A DNA stretch of 20,199 nt from UBA5738 sp049641805. GTDB lineage: Bacteria > Patescibacteriota > Minisyncoccia > Minisyncoccales > UBA5738. Shown here in pieces: positions 1 to 6,737 of this stretch (positions are counted from its first letter, which is position 1; each line of letters opens with the position of its first letter). The notes beneath the pieces are model-generated. The model ran no database searches. It had not been told where the DNA came from and saw only the letters and a list, made by a program, of their open reading frames with translations. A program made the position numbers and the translations under genes. The stretch is taken from NCBI GenBank assembly GCA_049641805.1, contig JBARNX010000017.1:1-20199 (forward strand), written 5' to 3'.

Positions 1-93
1 TGTTAATCCAGCGCAAATTTTGATACCATTGATTATTATATATCCCATTTCATTTTTTGTCAAACAACTGAACGGTAACCACTCACTGGGTTT

Positions 94-145
94 AAAATTG
101 ATGGGTCTATCCCTCGTTAATGCGAGGGTTAGACCCTTCAATTTT
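94..145. repeat. Hairpin module A (GGGTCTAWCCCTCG family), copy 1
   Basis: Inverted repeat with arms 94-116 and 123-145 around a 6-base loop. Arms pair at 21 of 23 positions. One mismatch is the central A/T position of GGGTCTA[A/T]CCC, which is also the unpaired position in the other two copies. It lies inside the MITE-like element. Confidence 0.75.
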
Positions 146-163
146 GCATTCGTGATTCTTTAC

Positions 164-203
164 AAGGGTCTAACCCCTGCGAGTACACAGGGGATAGACC
201 CTT
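164..203. repeat. Hairpin module A, copy 2
   Basis: Arms AAGGGTCTAACCCCTG (164-179) and its near-complement (188-203) enclose an 8-base loop. They pair at 15 of 16 positions, and the only mismatch is at the same A/T site as in copy 1. It is the second hairpin in the MITE-like element. No gene lies in bases 1-297 apart from these repeats and the terminator. Confidence 0.75.
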
Positions 204-240
204 AAAATGCGAACCCCAGTGAGCGGTTACACTGAACGGG

Positions 241-267
241 AAACAAAAACCCTCGCGTTAACGAGAG
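241..267 (-). terminator. Rho-independent terminator after secF
   Basis: Read on the minus strand, a 6-bp stem (CTCTCG paired with CGAGGG, one G-U pair) with a 6-base loop is followed directly by TTTTTGTTT. It starts about 30 bases past the secF stop and points the right way to end the secDF transcript. The stem resembles the CCCTCG/CGAGGG top of the neighbouring hairpin modules, so it may itself be related to that repeat. Confidence 0.7.
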
Positions 268-297
268 TCGTTTGCCCTAAATTCTAAAACCAAAATT

Positions 298-1191
298 TTA
301 TTTTTTAGATTTATTTTTGCTTTTTTCCATCCAAACCGCCAAAATCTGGCCGGCCAGAAACACCGATGAATAAGTGCCGGTAACGATTCCCAAAATCAAC
401 GCCAAAGCAAAATATCTAAGACTGGTTCCGGCCCAGAAATAAAGCGCGAAAACCGGCAGAAGCGTGGCCACCGATGTATTGATTTGCCGGCTCAAAGTCT
501 GATTGATGGCACGGTCCAATATCTCGGCGAAAGCAACTTTGCGATCGCGCAAAAGATTCTCGCGAACGCGATCGTAAACCACGATCACATTATTTATCGC
601 GTAACCCACCACGGTTAAAAGCGCGGTAATAATCGGAATGGTAATCTGCACGCCGTAGAGCGCGCCCAGCAAAGCGAACACACCCAGCGGCACCAGCACA
701 TCGTGGCACAAAATCAAAAACGATGCCGTGCCGTATTGCCATGAACTGACCGGCCCGGGAACATTGCGAAAAGCCACTGCGATATAAACCAGCATCGCCA
801 GCAAAGATATCAACACCAGCGCCGTCATTTTTGAAGTCAATTCTTTGCCCACCACCGGCCCAATCGATTCAAAACTTTTTTCTTCAAACGATCCGGCCTC
901 TTTTAATTTCTCCAACAGCCGGCCGCGCGCCGTAGCGTCAAGATTTTCCGTACGGATCATTATGCCTTTGTCTCCGGTCGCGTAAATCGCTTCCACTTTG
1001 AACTCCGCAATCTTTTCCCTGATCGCGCCCATATCGGGACGCGCGTCTTTATAGTCAATTTCCAAAACACTGCCGCCGGTAAATTCAATGCCGGGCTTCA
1101 AGCCGCAAAAACCAATCGCCGCGATCGATCCGGCCACCAGAACCAATGTCAGGGCCAAAAATATATTTTTGTATTTAATGAATGGAATCAT
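298..1191 (-). CDS. secF: Protein translocase subunit SecF
   Basis: Inner-membrane partner of SecD; together they use the proton gradient to help pull proteins through SecYEG late in export. The 297-residue product has a first membrane helix (about 10-30), the family motif GIEFTGG (34-40), a short periplasmic domain, then five helices from about 122 on ending in a Lys-rich cytoplasmic tail. The helix-4 signature is present as GYAINNVIVVYDRVREN (196-212), but residue 201 is Asn where SecF proteins normally carry Asp, a position linked to proton-driven function. The rest of the protein looks intact. ATG start at 1191 has no Shine-Dalgarno; the 110-bp spacer from secD holds an AT-rich imperfect inverted repeat. 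Probably cotranscribed with secD and ended by the terminator at 241-267. Confidence 0.95.
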   Translation of the reverse strand: MIPFIKYKNIFLALTLVLVAGSIAAIGFCGLKPGIEFTGGSVLEIDYKDARPDMGAIREKIAEFKVEAIYATGDKGIMIRTENLDATARGRLLEKLKEAGSFEEKSFESIGPVVGKELTSKMTALVLISLLAMLVYIAVAFRNVPGPVSSWQYGTASFLILCHDVLVPLGVFALLGALYGVQITIPIITALLTVVGYAINNVIVVYDRVRENLLRDRKVAFAEILDRAINQTLSRQINTSVATLLPVFALYFWAGTSLRYFALALILGIVTGTYSSVFLAGQILAVWMEKSKNKSKK

Positions 1192-1301
1192 AGAAAATGT
1201 AAAATTTAAATATCAAAATTTAAAATTATTGAGTTGGAATTGCTTGCAATTTCAACGACATATAATTTTCTTTAATTTTGATTTTTGATTTTTCAATTTG
1301 T
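1192..1301. repeat. AT-rich imperfect inverted repeat between secD and secF
   Basis: The spacer is built around a central hairpin, GTTGGAATTGC (1233-1243) and GCAATTTCAAC (1246-1256), pairing at 10 of 11 positions. The flanks are A/T-rich tracts that are imperfect reverse complements of each other (words such as ATCAAAATT). It has no U-tract, so it is not an obvious terminator, and it may instead set the relative expression of secD and secF. Similar spacers lie before secA and after murB. Confidence 0.5.
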
Positions 1302-2738
1302 TTATGCCAGGGGTTTCCACAACCAGCCAAACTTGCCTAACTTTGTCGTGGCCGTTACTCTCAAGAGAGTCCTCGTAACCACAATAGCCGAATACATCGA
1401 AAGCAATATGCCCCAGATAAGCGTGGCGGCAAAACCTTTCACAAAACTCGTCCCCAGAAAAAATAATATCAACGCCACCACGATCGTGGTAAAATTACCG
1501 TCGCGGATCGCCGGCCAAGCGCGGTTAAATCCTTCTTCAATGCTTAAAGCCAGACTCTTGCCGCCTTTGAGTTCTTCTTTCATCCGGGAAAAAATCAGCA
1601 CATTGGCATCCACGGCCATACCCACCGACAAGATAAACCCGCCAATGCCGGCCAAGCTCATTGTTACGCCCATCAATTTAAATAACGCCAGCAAAACAAC
1701 CGCGTAGAGCGTCAATGCCAGCGATGCCAGCAATCCGGGCAGGCGGTAATAGAACACCATAAAAATCACCACCAGTAAAAATCCCAAAAGACCGGCATTG
1801 ATCGCCTGATCAAGCGAAACCGCGCCCAAAGTCGGTCCGATCTTTTGCTGGGTGATGGGTTGTCCCAGCGGAACCGGCAGAGCGCCTTCGTTCAAACGCT
1901 TGATTAAAATTTTTGCCTCCTGTACGCTGGCAATCCCGGTGATCTGGGCTTTGCCGCCGGAAATCTTTTGTATAACATTGGGCGCGTAAAGATCTCCTTC
2001 ATCGATTTTATCGTCGCCAGTGGTATCAATAATCGATTTGCCGTCCAAAAAGATCGCCATCGGTTTGCCCACATTGCGCTCGGTCATCTGTTCGAAAATT
2101 TTTGCGCCTTCCCCGTCAAACTGCATTTCCACCACCGGCGCGCCGGTATTCGGATCAAAATCCAAAGCCGCTTTCTGCAGGTATTTCCCGGTCATTTCGG
2201 TTTCTTTGAAATATGGATTCTGGAAAGCTATCTGGTAATCGGCCACCTTAACCATTTCTTCGGGGGTTTTGCCTTCCAATTCTTTAATCTTCGCGACAAT
2301 TTTATCGGTTTCTTCCTGGGGCCGCTGCTCCAGAAAATTCAGCCAAGGAGTGGCGCCGATCCATTCGATCGCCTGGTCGATACTCTCAATGCCGGGAAGT
2401 TCCACGATCAAACGATTTTGTCCCGAAACCTGAATTTGAGGCTCGGCCACGCCATAGCTGTTGATGCGGCGTTCAATCAAATCTTTAACGCCCTCCATCA
2501 CGGTGGCGCGATCTTTTTCCGCCACCTGGCTCAAATCGGCCTGATATTCCAAATGCACTCCGCCTTTCACATCCAATCCCAAATTAAACGGCTTGTCGGC
2601 AATATGCGGAATTTTAAAAGGAATCTTTGAATTTACCGCATCAATCTGCCGGTTGGTAAACCCCGGAAAGCAAAAAAACGCGGACACCAGTGCCAAAACC
2701 GCGATAAACAGAAGCGACCACCAATAATTTTTCTTCAT
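1302..2738 (-). CDS. secD: Protein translocase subunit SecD
   Basis: Large subunit of the SecDF accessory complex, acting in the cytoplasmic membrane with SecYEG. The 478-residue protein has an N-terminal helix (8-26), the LDVKGG motif (55-60) opening the large extracytoplasmic region (about 30-300), and five C-terminal helices (about 312-462). The proton-relay motif GMAVDANVLIF is intact at 373-383 with Asp377; the following Glu usual in FERIKEE is Ser here (FSRMKEE). Its length fits short SecD proteins. ATG at 2738 is the first in-frame start ahead of the signal-anchor helix; no Shine-Dalgarno is visible. A hydrophobic short ORF coupled to the upstream gene overlaps its first 33 codons. Confidence 0.95.
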   Translation of the reverse strand: MKKNYWWSLLFIAVLALVSAFFCFPGFTNRQIDAVNSKIPFKIPHIADKPFNLGLDVKGGVHLEYQADLSQVAEKDRATVMEGVKDLIERRINSYGVAEPQIQVSGQNRLIVELPGIESIDQAIEWIGATPWLNFLEQRPQEETDKIVAKIKELEGKTPEEMVKVADYQIAFQNPYFKETEMTGKYLQKAALDFDPNTGAPVVEMQFDGEGAKIFEQMTERNVGKPMAIFLDGKSIIDTTGDDKIDEGDLYAPNVIQKISGGKAQITGIASVQEAKILIKRLNEGALPVPLGQPITQQKIGPTLGAVSLDQAINAGLLGFLLVVIFMVFYYRLPGLLASLALTLYAVVLLALFKLMGVTMSLAGIGGFILSVGMAVDANVLIFSRMKEELKGGKSLALSIEEGFNRAWPAIRDGNFTTIVVALILFFLGTSFVKGFAATLIWGILLSMYSAIVVTRTLLRVTATTKLGKFGWLWKPLA

Positions 2739-2838
2739 AAATTGATCTTAGATAAATAATTTCACTCGCCCATTTAAATACCACAAATTCAATCAAAAGT
2801 AAAATTGCACAGGTCAAGACTGCGCGATTGAAATTCAT
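2641..2838 (-). CDS. Possible small hydrophobic ORF overlapping secD start
   Basis: A 65-codon ORF starts at an ATG that overlaps the TGA of the upstream gene (ATGA), the usual layout for coupled translation. It then runs through the 96-base spacer and 98 bases into secD in another frame. Residues about 6-23 (AVLTCAILLLIEFVVF) form a hydrophobic stretch that could insert in the membrane. The part inside secD is constrained by secD coding and has no visible features. It could be a leader that couples translation to secD, or simply chance. No homology is recognised. Confidence 0.22.
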   Translation of the reverse strand: MNFNRAVLTCAILLLIEFVVFKWASEIIYLRSIYEEKLLVVASVYRGFGTGVRVFLLSGVYQPAD

Positions 2839-3194
2839 TTTCGCACGATTTCATAGTTGAAATGTTTTTCTTGGAAATCGATTGCGCGACGGATTTCATC
2901 GTCACCGGAATTATAACCGTCGGCGGCAACCAATAATTTGTCATCGTCATCATCCAAACGGTGAATTATCGCAATAACTTTTCCCCTCGCTTTATTAAGC
3001 GGTTTATCCGCTCCCAAAAAATACGCGTCCAAATCATCGCCGTCCGGCGCAATCACGCCCGCGGCATAACCATAATTTACCCCATAAACAAAACCGAACT
3101 CGGGATGCTTGCTCCCGAGCGGCCGGTCAATGATGATTTCCATCTTTTTACCCAAAAAATGTTTCGCGATTTCAAATGATTTTGAATTTTCCAT
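2835..3194 (-). CDS. Small inorganic pyrophosphatase-like protein
   Basis: 119 residues, shorter than the typical soluble pyrophosphatase (about 170), but with its core: IIDRPLGSKHPEFG (21-34), the VNYGYAAG strand, the metal-binding cluster DGDDLDAYFLG (51-61) and a second acidic cluster followed by Lys (81-86, DDDDDK). The canonical signature is D-G-D-P-x-D; here Pro is replaced by Asp. Family members hydrolyse pyrophosphate with Mg2+ in the cytoplasm, but for these short versions the substrate is unproven. ATG at 3194 is preferred over an in-frame TTG two codons earlier. The upstream 120-base spacer shows no clear promoter or Shine-Dalgarno. The stop overlaps a possible short ORF leading into secD. 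Confidence 0.75.
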   Translation of the reverse strand: MENSKSFEIAKHFLGKKMEIIIDRPLGSKHPEFGFVYGVNYGYAAGVIAPDGDDLDAYFLGADKPLNKARGKVIAIIHRLDDDDDKLLVAADGYNSGDDEIRRAIDFQEKHFNYEIVRK

Positions 3195-3315
3195 GATCAA
3201 CGAGTTATCGGCTTTTTAATAATTTCAATTTCCATAGTTCCAATTATTTTTTATTTCCTGCAATACTTACCATACTTCTTCTCGAACTAATTATCGCAAC
3301 CGTTAATGAAATCCA

Positions 3316-4671
3316 TCAATAGCTCCAGGAAAACATGCCTTTATTGGTGGCAAAATCTAGAATTTTTAATCCGGCAATTGTTTTCAGATTAAGCTTTTTA
3401 TTTTTATATTCAAGAATCAATGTTTTGTTTTTGGCATAGAGAGCGACAACAAACGATCCGTCTTTGAGCTTGGCTTGCTGCAGCAAAAATGAAAGCTGTC
3501 CGGTTTTTGGCGAAGTTTTCGGAACCGCCGGCAATGTTTGCAGGCCGGTCAACGCCAAAGGAATTTTGGGCGTATATCCGTAAAACCAGGCAAACGCCAA
3601 TTGATTGCCTTTTATATCAACCACTTTGCCGTTATACGATAGTTCCGACAGCTGCGCACGCAAAGATTGTCTGCGATTTTTTTCCGCGAACGACAGCTTG
3701 GCGACATTCCCCGCCTCATCGGTTGCGCTCACGGCACCATTTTGATCCGAGATAACGATATTTTCAGGATTTGAGATATTATCCACGGCATTAAATACCA
3801 AGTCTTTTTTAGTTTGATCAAAACCAAATTTAATTTCCGGCGTTGTTTTGTCTATGATAAAATTGATGGTTTTTTCTTTTTCTTTATTCCCAAGCTTATC
3901 GGCAGCAAAATAAGTTAATTGATGAGTTCCCTCAGATAAAACCATAATTGGGCTTTCATACTCCGCGAAGTCCGTACCATCCAGACTATAATTTATGGAA
4001 AAAATTCCCGCCGGGATTATTTCTTCCTGGGAAAAATCTTGCGCCGACAGATTTATTGAAATATCGGTATTGTAAAAGTTGTTTGCCGCGTTGCCGTTAA
4101 TTGTAATTGCCGTCTGCGGCGGCACAATATCGCTAGATGATCCGGGGTTAATTTCCGCGGTCGGTAAAATCTCTTGCCCTTCGCCGGTGATTATTTTCGG
4201 CGCAACTCCCGAAACATCCAAACGCGCGTTAAATTCCGGCGTTACCGGAATATCGTTGAAAACAACCGCGGAAACCGCCTGATCATTGCCAATCTCCTTT
4301 TTAGTCAAAGTAAAAGTTCCGGTACCGCTTCCCTTCAAATCAATATCGTAAGTTTGGCCTTCATCCGTGGGCAAATAAACATATTTATGGCCATCAATAA
4401 TTTCAAATCCCGCACCCGGAATTTCATAACGGATGCTGCCATCTTCGTCCGTGCCCGATATGTTGCCGTCTTGATCGGTAATTTTGATATCCACGGGGCT
4501 TAACACGATTAATACCATAACGCGCAGTTTGCATAACGATGAATTTTGATCCACTTGGCTTTTTGCGTAGATCGCCCGTCCTTCATCCAAATTCTTGCCC
4601 GCGATTATATTTACGATTTTCTGCCGTATACCCGGCGCGCTGGGCATTTTGTCGTGCTTGGAAGCAATTGT
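3316..4671 (-). CDS. C-terminal part of frameshifted secreted lipase (catalytic His and Ig-like domains)
   Basis: This frame continues the LCAT-like lipase after a one-base break at 4671-4675 and has no convincing start of its own. It begins T-I-A-S-K-H-D-K-M-P; the His in KHDKMP is the likely third member of the catalytic triad. Next come about 120 residues of mixed strands, then an Ig-like domain of the surface-protein type (INYSLDGTDFAEY, HQLTYFAADKLGN, NFIIDKTTPEI), and a further strand-rich tail ending at 3316. If the break is repaired the full protein would be 939 residues. The 450 codons after the break stay open, with coherent domain sequence to the end, which argues against long-standing decay and for a recent indel, an assembly error or recoding. 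Confidence 0.8.
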   Translation of the reverse strand, partial: TIASKHDKMPSAPGIRQKIVNIIAGKNLDEGRAIYAKSQVDQNSSLCKLRVMVLIVLSPVDIKITDQDGNISGTDEDGSIRYEIPGAGFEIIDGHKYVYLPTDEGQTYDIDLKGSGTGTFTLTKKEIGNDQAVSAVVFNDIPVTPEFNARLDVSGVAPKIITGEGQEILPTAEINPGSSSDIVPPQTAITINGNAANNFYNTDISINLSAQDFSQEEIIPAGIFSINYSLDGTDFAEYESPIMVLSEGTHQLTYFAADKLGNKEKEKTINFIIDKTTPEIKFGFDQTKKDLVFNAVDNISNPENIVISDQNGAVSATDEAGNVAKLSFAEKNRRQSLRAQLSELSYNGKVVDIKGNQLAFAWFYGYTPKIPLALTGLQTLPAVPKTSPKTGQLSFLLQQAKLKDGSFVVALYAKNKTLILEYKNKKLNLKTIAGLKILDFATNKGMFSWSY

Positions 4672-6134
4672 TTTTCCGAAGCGGCGGGAATGCTTTCCGC
4701 GCTTTCTCGCGGCACGGTGTCGTCGCCGGAAATCGGGTCGCGCCAAATAGAAAATCCCGGCGATCCTTCATCGGTGATTAAGTAATTAACGCCGGCAAGC
4801 GTGGGCGACTTGCAACCCACAATATTATAAGCATCAATATTTTTGGAACGGACATCAAAACCATCAAATTCCGGCGTATGAATTTCAACCGCATTATCCA
4901 GTCCTTTGCTATTTAACCCGGCTTGCTTGAAAAGCGAATTGGCTTGATCATAATCCAATTTTAATCCGAACGGAAAATGATTTAGATCATTGACATAGCT
5001 TTCTTTGCTGGAAAAATACGCTTTGCTGGGAAGCAAATCATAAGCCGCGGGCATATTTTGGCTGATTTTGTAAATTTCCTTGTCGTTTAACCCGGTAACC
5101 TTGAAATCATTTCCCATAAGCAAAGTTTTGGCCGCATCAATTGAACCCAAATTGGGCACCCCCACGAATACCAGCTTGCCGATTTTGGGATCGTCATTAT
5201 CCATCGCGTATTTTTTAACAATCAACCCGCCCATGCTGTGCGCGATCACATCCACTTTGCCGGTCGGCGAACCGGCGGCCAATTGGTCAATTTTTTCCTT
5301 GAGCAAATCGCCGTTGGTTTTATTGTCGGAATTTTTTCCGCTCACCCCATACCGCCAATCATACGGAAAAGTGAAAAAATTCTGCCCTGCGGCACCCTCG
5401 TCAACAACATATCCCTGTCCCTTAAATTCATTGGCAAGCCCTTCGGTGTAGTCGTATTCCCATCCAAACCCCGATTTTCTTGTTATGACCTTTGTCAAAG
5501 AAATTCCTTGAGTCGGCAAAAAATCATCTTTTAGCGCAAGCGAATCTAAGAAATTGTCATTATTGAGAGGATCAATTATGGCATTATTAAACCAAATTAA
5601 ATCATTGTCTTTTTTAATCTCTGTCCCCAACAAACCCGGAACAAACAAAACCGGTGTTTTTGTATTGGCAACGCCATTGGTATTGGTAAAAGTGCAAGCA
5701 ATAAAACTGTTTTGATCGTATGCCGGATGAATTTCAATGCCGTTCGGATATGGAATAAACGCGGTGCCTGGATTATCGCTAACGCAATTAACGCTCACCG
5801 AAATCCAATTATCCGCGGGCGGAAATTCAATAATGCGGTATTCTTCTCCGGGATCGGAAACCGCCAAATAAAATTTACTATACTCAATATAATTATCGTT
5901 ATTGGAATCGGTTGATATGGTTTTTCCGGTAAATTCAAATATCCCTGAAGAATTTTTTCTTTGCAGCGCAAATTCAAAATTATTTTCTCCGCCGATGTTT
6001 TCATTGACAATTGTCACATAACCGAAAGGCGGCACGGTAAAATCCGCGCCAGTTTGGTTGGGAATAAAAAATACCGCAAACAAAATAACAACGAATAAAC
6101 TTGTAAAAATCACATTGATATTTTTGATTTTCAT
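4611..6134 (-). CDS. N-terminal part of secreted LCAT-like lipase/acyltransferase, frameshifted
   Basis: Exported alpha/beta hydrolase. A signal peptide covers 1-30 (basic start, helix 8-24, cut near QTGA-DF). Residues 35-152 form a prealbumin/SpaA-like strand domain ending in the common ACTFTNT motif. The hydrolase domain starts at TPVLFVPGLLGTEI (160-173, oxyanion loop); the nucleophile is Ser300 in AHSMGG, and the acid is in SGDDTVP (469-475). The catalytic His lies past a break: at residue 488 the frame leaves the conserved sequence and ends after 19 unrelated residues. One extra A in the A5 run at 4671-4675 would join it to the following frame. Homologues include LCAT and bacterial secreted lipases; the natural lipid is unknown. 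It begins 5 bases after a small membrane-protein gene, so the two are probably cotranscribed. Confidence 0.85.
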   Translation of the reverse strand: MKIKNINVIFTSLFVVILFAVFFIPNQTGADFTVPPFGYVTIVNENIGGENNFEFALQRKNSSGIFEFTGKTISTDSNNDNYIEYSKFYLAVSDPGEEYRIIEFPPADNWISVSVNCVSDNPGTAFIPYPNGIEIHPAYDQNSFIACTFTNTNGVANTKTPVLFVPGLLGTEIKKDNDLIWFNNAIIDPLNNDNFLDSLALKDDFLPTQGISLTKVITRKSGFGWEYDYTEGLANEFKGQGYVVDEGAAGQNFFTFPYDWRYGVSGKNSDNKTNGDLLKEKIDQLAAGSPTGKVDVIAHSMGGLIVKKYAMDNDDPKIGKLVFVGVPNLGSIDAAKTLLMGNDFKVTGLNDKEIYKISQNMPAAYDLLPSKAYFSSKESYVNDLNHFPFGLKLDYDQANSLFKQAGLNSKGLDNAVEIHTPEFDGFDVRSKNIDAYNIVGCKSPTLAGVNYLITDEGSPGFSIWRDPISGDDTVPRESAESIPAASEKQLLPSTTKCPARRVYGRKS

Positions 6135-6139
6135 ATATA

Positions 6140-6487
6140 TTAACCAATTTGAGGATTAAAACTAAACATAAAATATAAGGAATAGATTGCCAAAATCAGT
6201 AAAACAGCCAAAAACGATACTGCAATTAATTTTATAGTTTTATTCTTTACTTGGCTCTTTGTTAAAATAACCAAAGCTGGCAACAATCCAAAGAATTGGA
6301 TAAGCAATATCAACCTTTGAATAATTAACGATTTTGGATTGGGGACCAAATTAAATAATTGAAATGAATTTCCTGATCCGAAAAACAGAATCGCGCAATA
6401 AAAAGAACTATAGGCGCTCCACAGAATTTCCGGAATCAAAAACATCGCCAGGAAAACCGCAAGCCAGCTTTTTTGTTTTTTTGTCAT
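6140..6487 (-). CDS. Small multi-pass membrane protein, unknown function
   Basis: 115 residues with a basic start (MTKKQKSW), a first hydrophobic segment about 8-35 and two more at about 57-77 and 84-108. This gives three likely membrane helices. No catalytic motif or known family is recognised. It ends only 5 bases before the secreted lipase gene, suggesting one transcript and perhaps a role at the envelope with it. ATG at 6487 has no Shine-Dalgarno, but a promoter candidate sits 31-59 bases upstream. Confidence 0.7.
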   Translation of the reverse strand: MTKKQKSWLAVFLAMFLIPEILWSAYSSFYCAILFFGSGNSFQLFNLVPNPKSLIIQRLILLIQFFGLLPALVILTKSQVKNKTIKLIAVSFLAVLLILAIYSLYFMFSFNPQIG

Positions 6488-6517
6488 AAACCATTAACGC
6501 TATTGAGTTATTAATTT

Positions 6518-6546
6518 ATTTTACCAAACCATTATCAAATTAACAA
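6518..6546 (-). promoter_or_regulatory. Candidate sigma-70-type promoter for membrane protein/lipase genes
   Basis: Minus strand: TTGTTA (6541-6546), a 17-base spacer, then TAAAAT (6518-6523). The match is 4/6 and 5/6 to consensus with ideal spacing, giving a leader of about 24 bases before the ATG at 6487. Confidence 0.4.
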
Positions 6547-6665
6547 AAAACGCGCATTTTATTGCCCATCGCCAATAACGCAAAATCGGTCTTTATAAAA
6601 TGTCTAATTTCAACACCGCGCCTCATAATAAGGAAGTGGCGCGTAATCGTGGCGAAAGATTTTAA

Positions 6666-6715
6666 TTGTCGCGACAAATCCCTCCCCCTTCGGGTACTCC
6701 CTTTTCCAAAGGGAG
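6666..6715. repeat. Palindrome plus hairpin downstream of secA
   Basis: A perfect 12-bp palindrome TTGTCGCGACAA (6666-6677) is followed by a G/C-rich segment and an 8-bp hairpin, CTCCCTTT (6697-6704) with AAAGGGAG (6708-6715). No U-tract follows on either strand, so it is not a standard terminator. Its make-up is like dispersed palindromic repeats, but only this copy is in the window. Otherwise the 250-base spacer 6488-6737 holds only the promoter candidate. Confidence 0.45.
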
Positions 6716-6737
6716 AATAAATGCAAATACTTAACCA

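Larger units (their letters stand above)
67..238. mobile_element. MITE-like element with 8-bp target duplication and nested hairpins
   Basis: A 156-bp non-coding element (75-230) is bounded by terminal inverted repeats. The left end, GTAACCACTCACTGGGTTT (75-93), matches the reverse complement of 212-230 at 17 of 19 positions. The 8 bases ACTGAACG occur directly outside both ends (67-74 and 231-238), as expected for a target-site duplication. Inside lie two separate hairpins (94-145 and 164-203) that share the arm GGGTCTA[A/T]CCC. No transposase or other convincing ORF is present, so it would be a non-autonomous element. Inverted ends, a direct repeat and the small size are seen directly; movement by a transposase encoded elsewhere is inferred. 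The transposase family is not identified; an 8-bp duplication occurs in several IS families. Confidence 0.72.

Noticed and set aside
20..205. 61-codon plus-strand ORF at the left end
   Set aside because: It runs through the MITE-like element and its hairpins; its sequence is explained by the inverted repeats.
6697..6715. Terminator of secA
   Set aside because: The hairpin is good, but no U-tract follows it on the minus strand, so it is listed only as a repeat.
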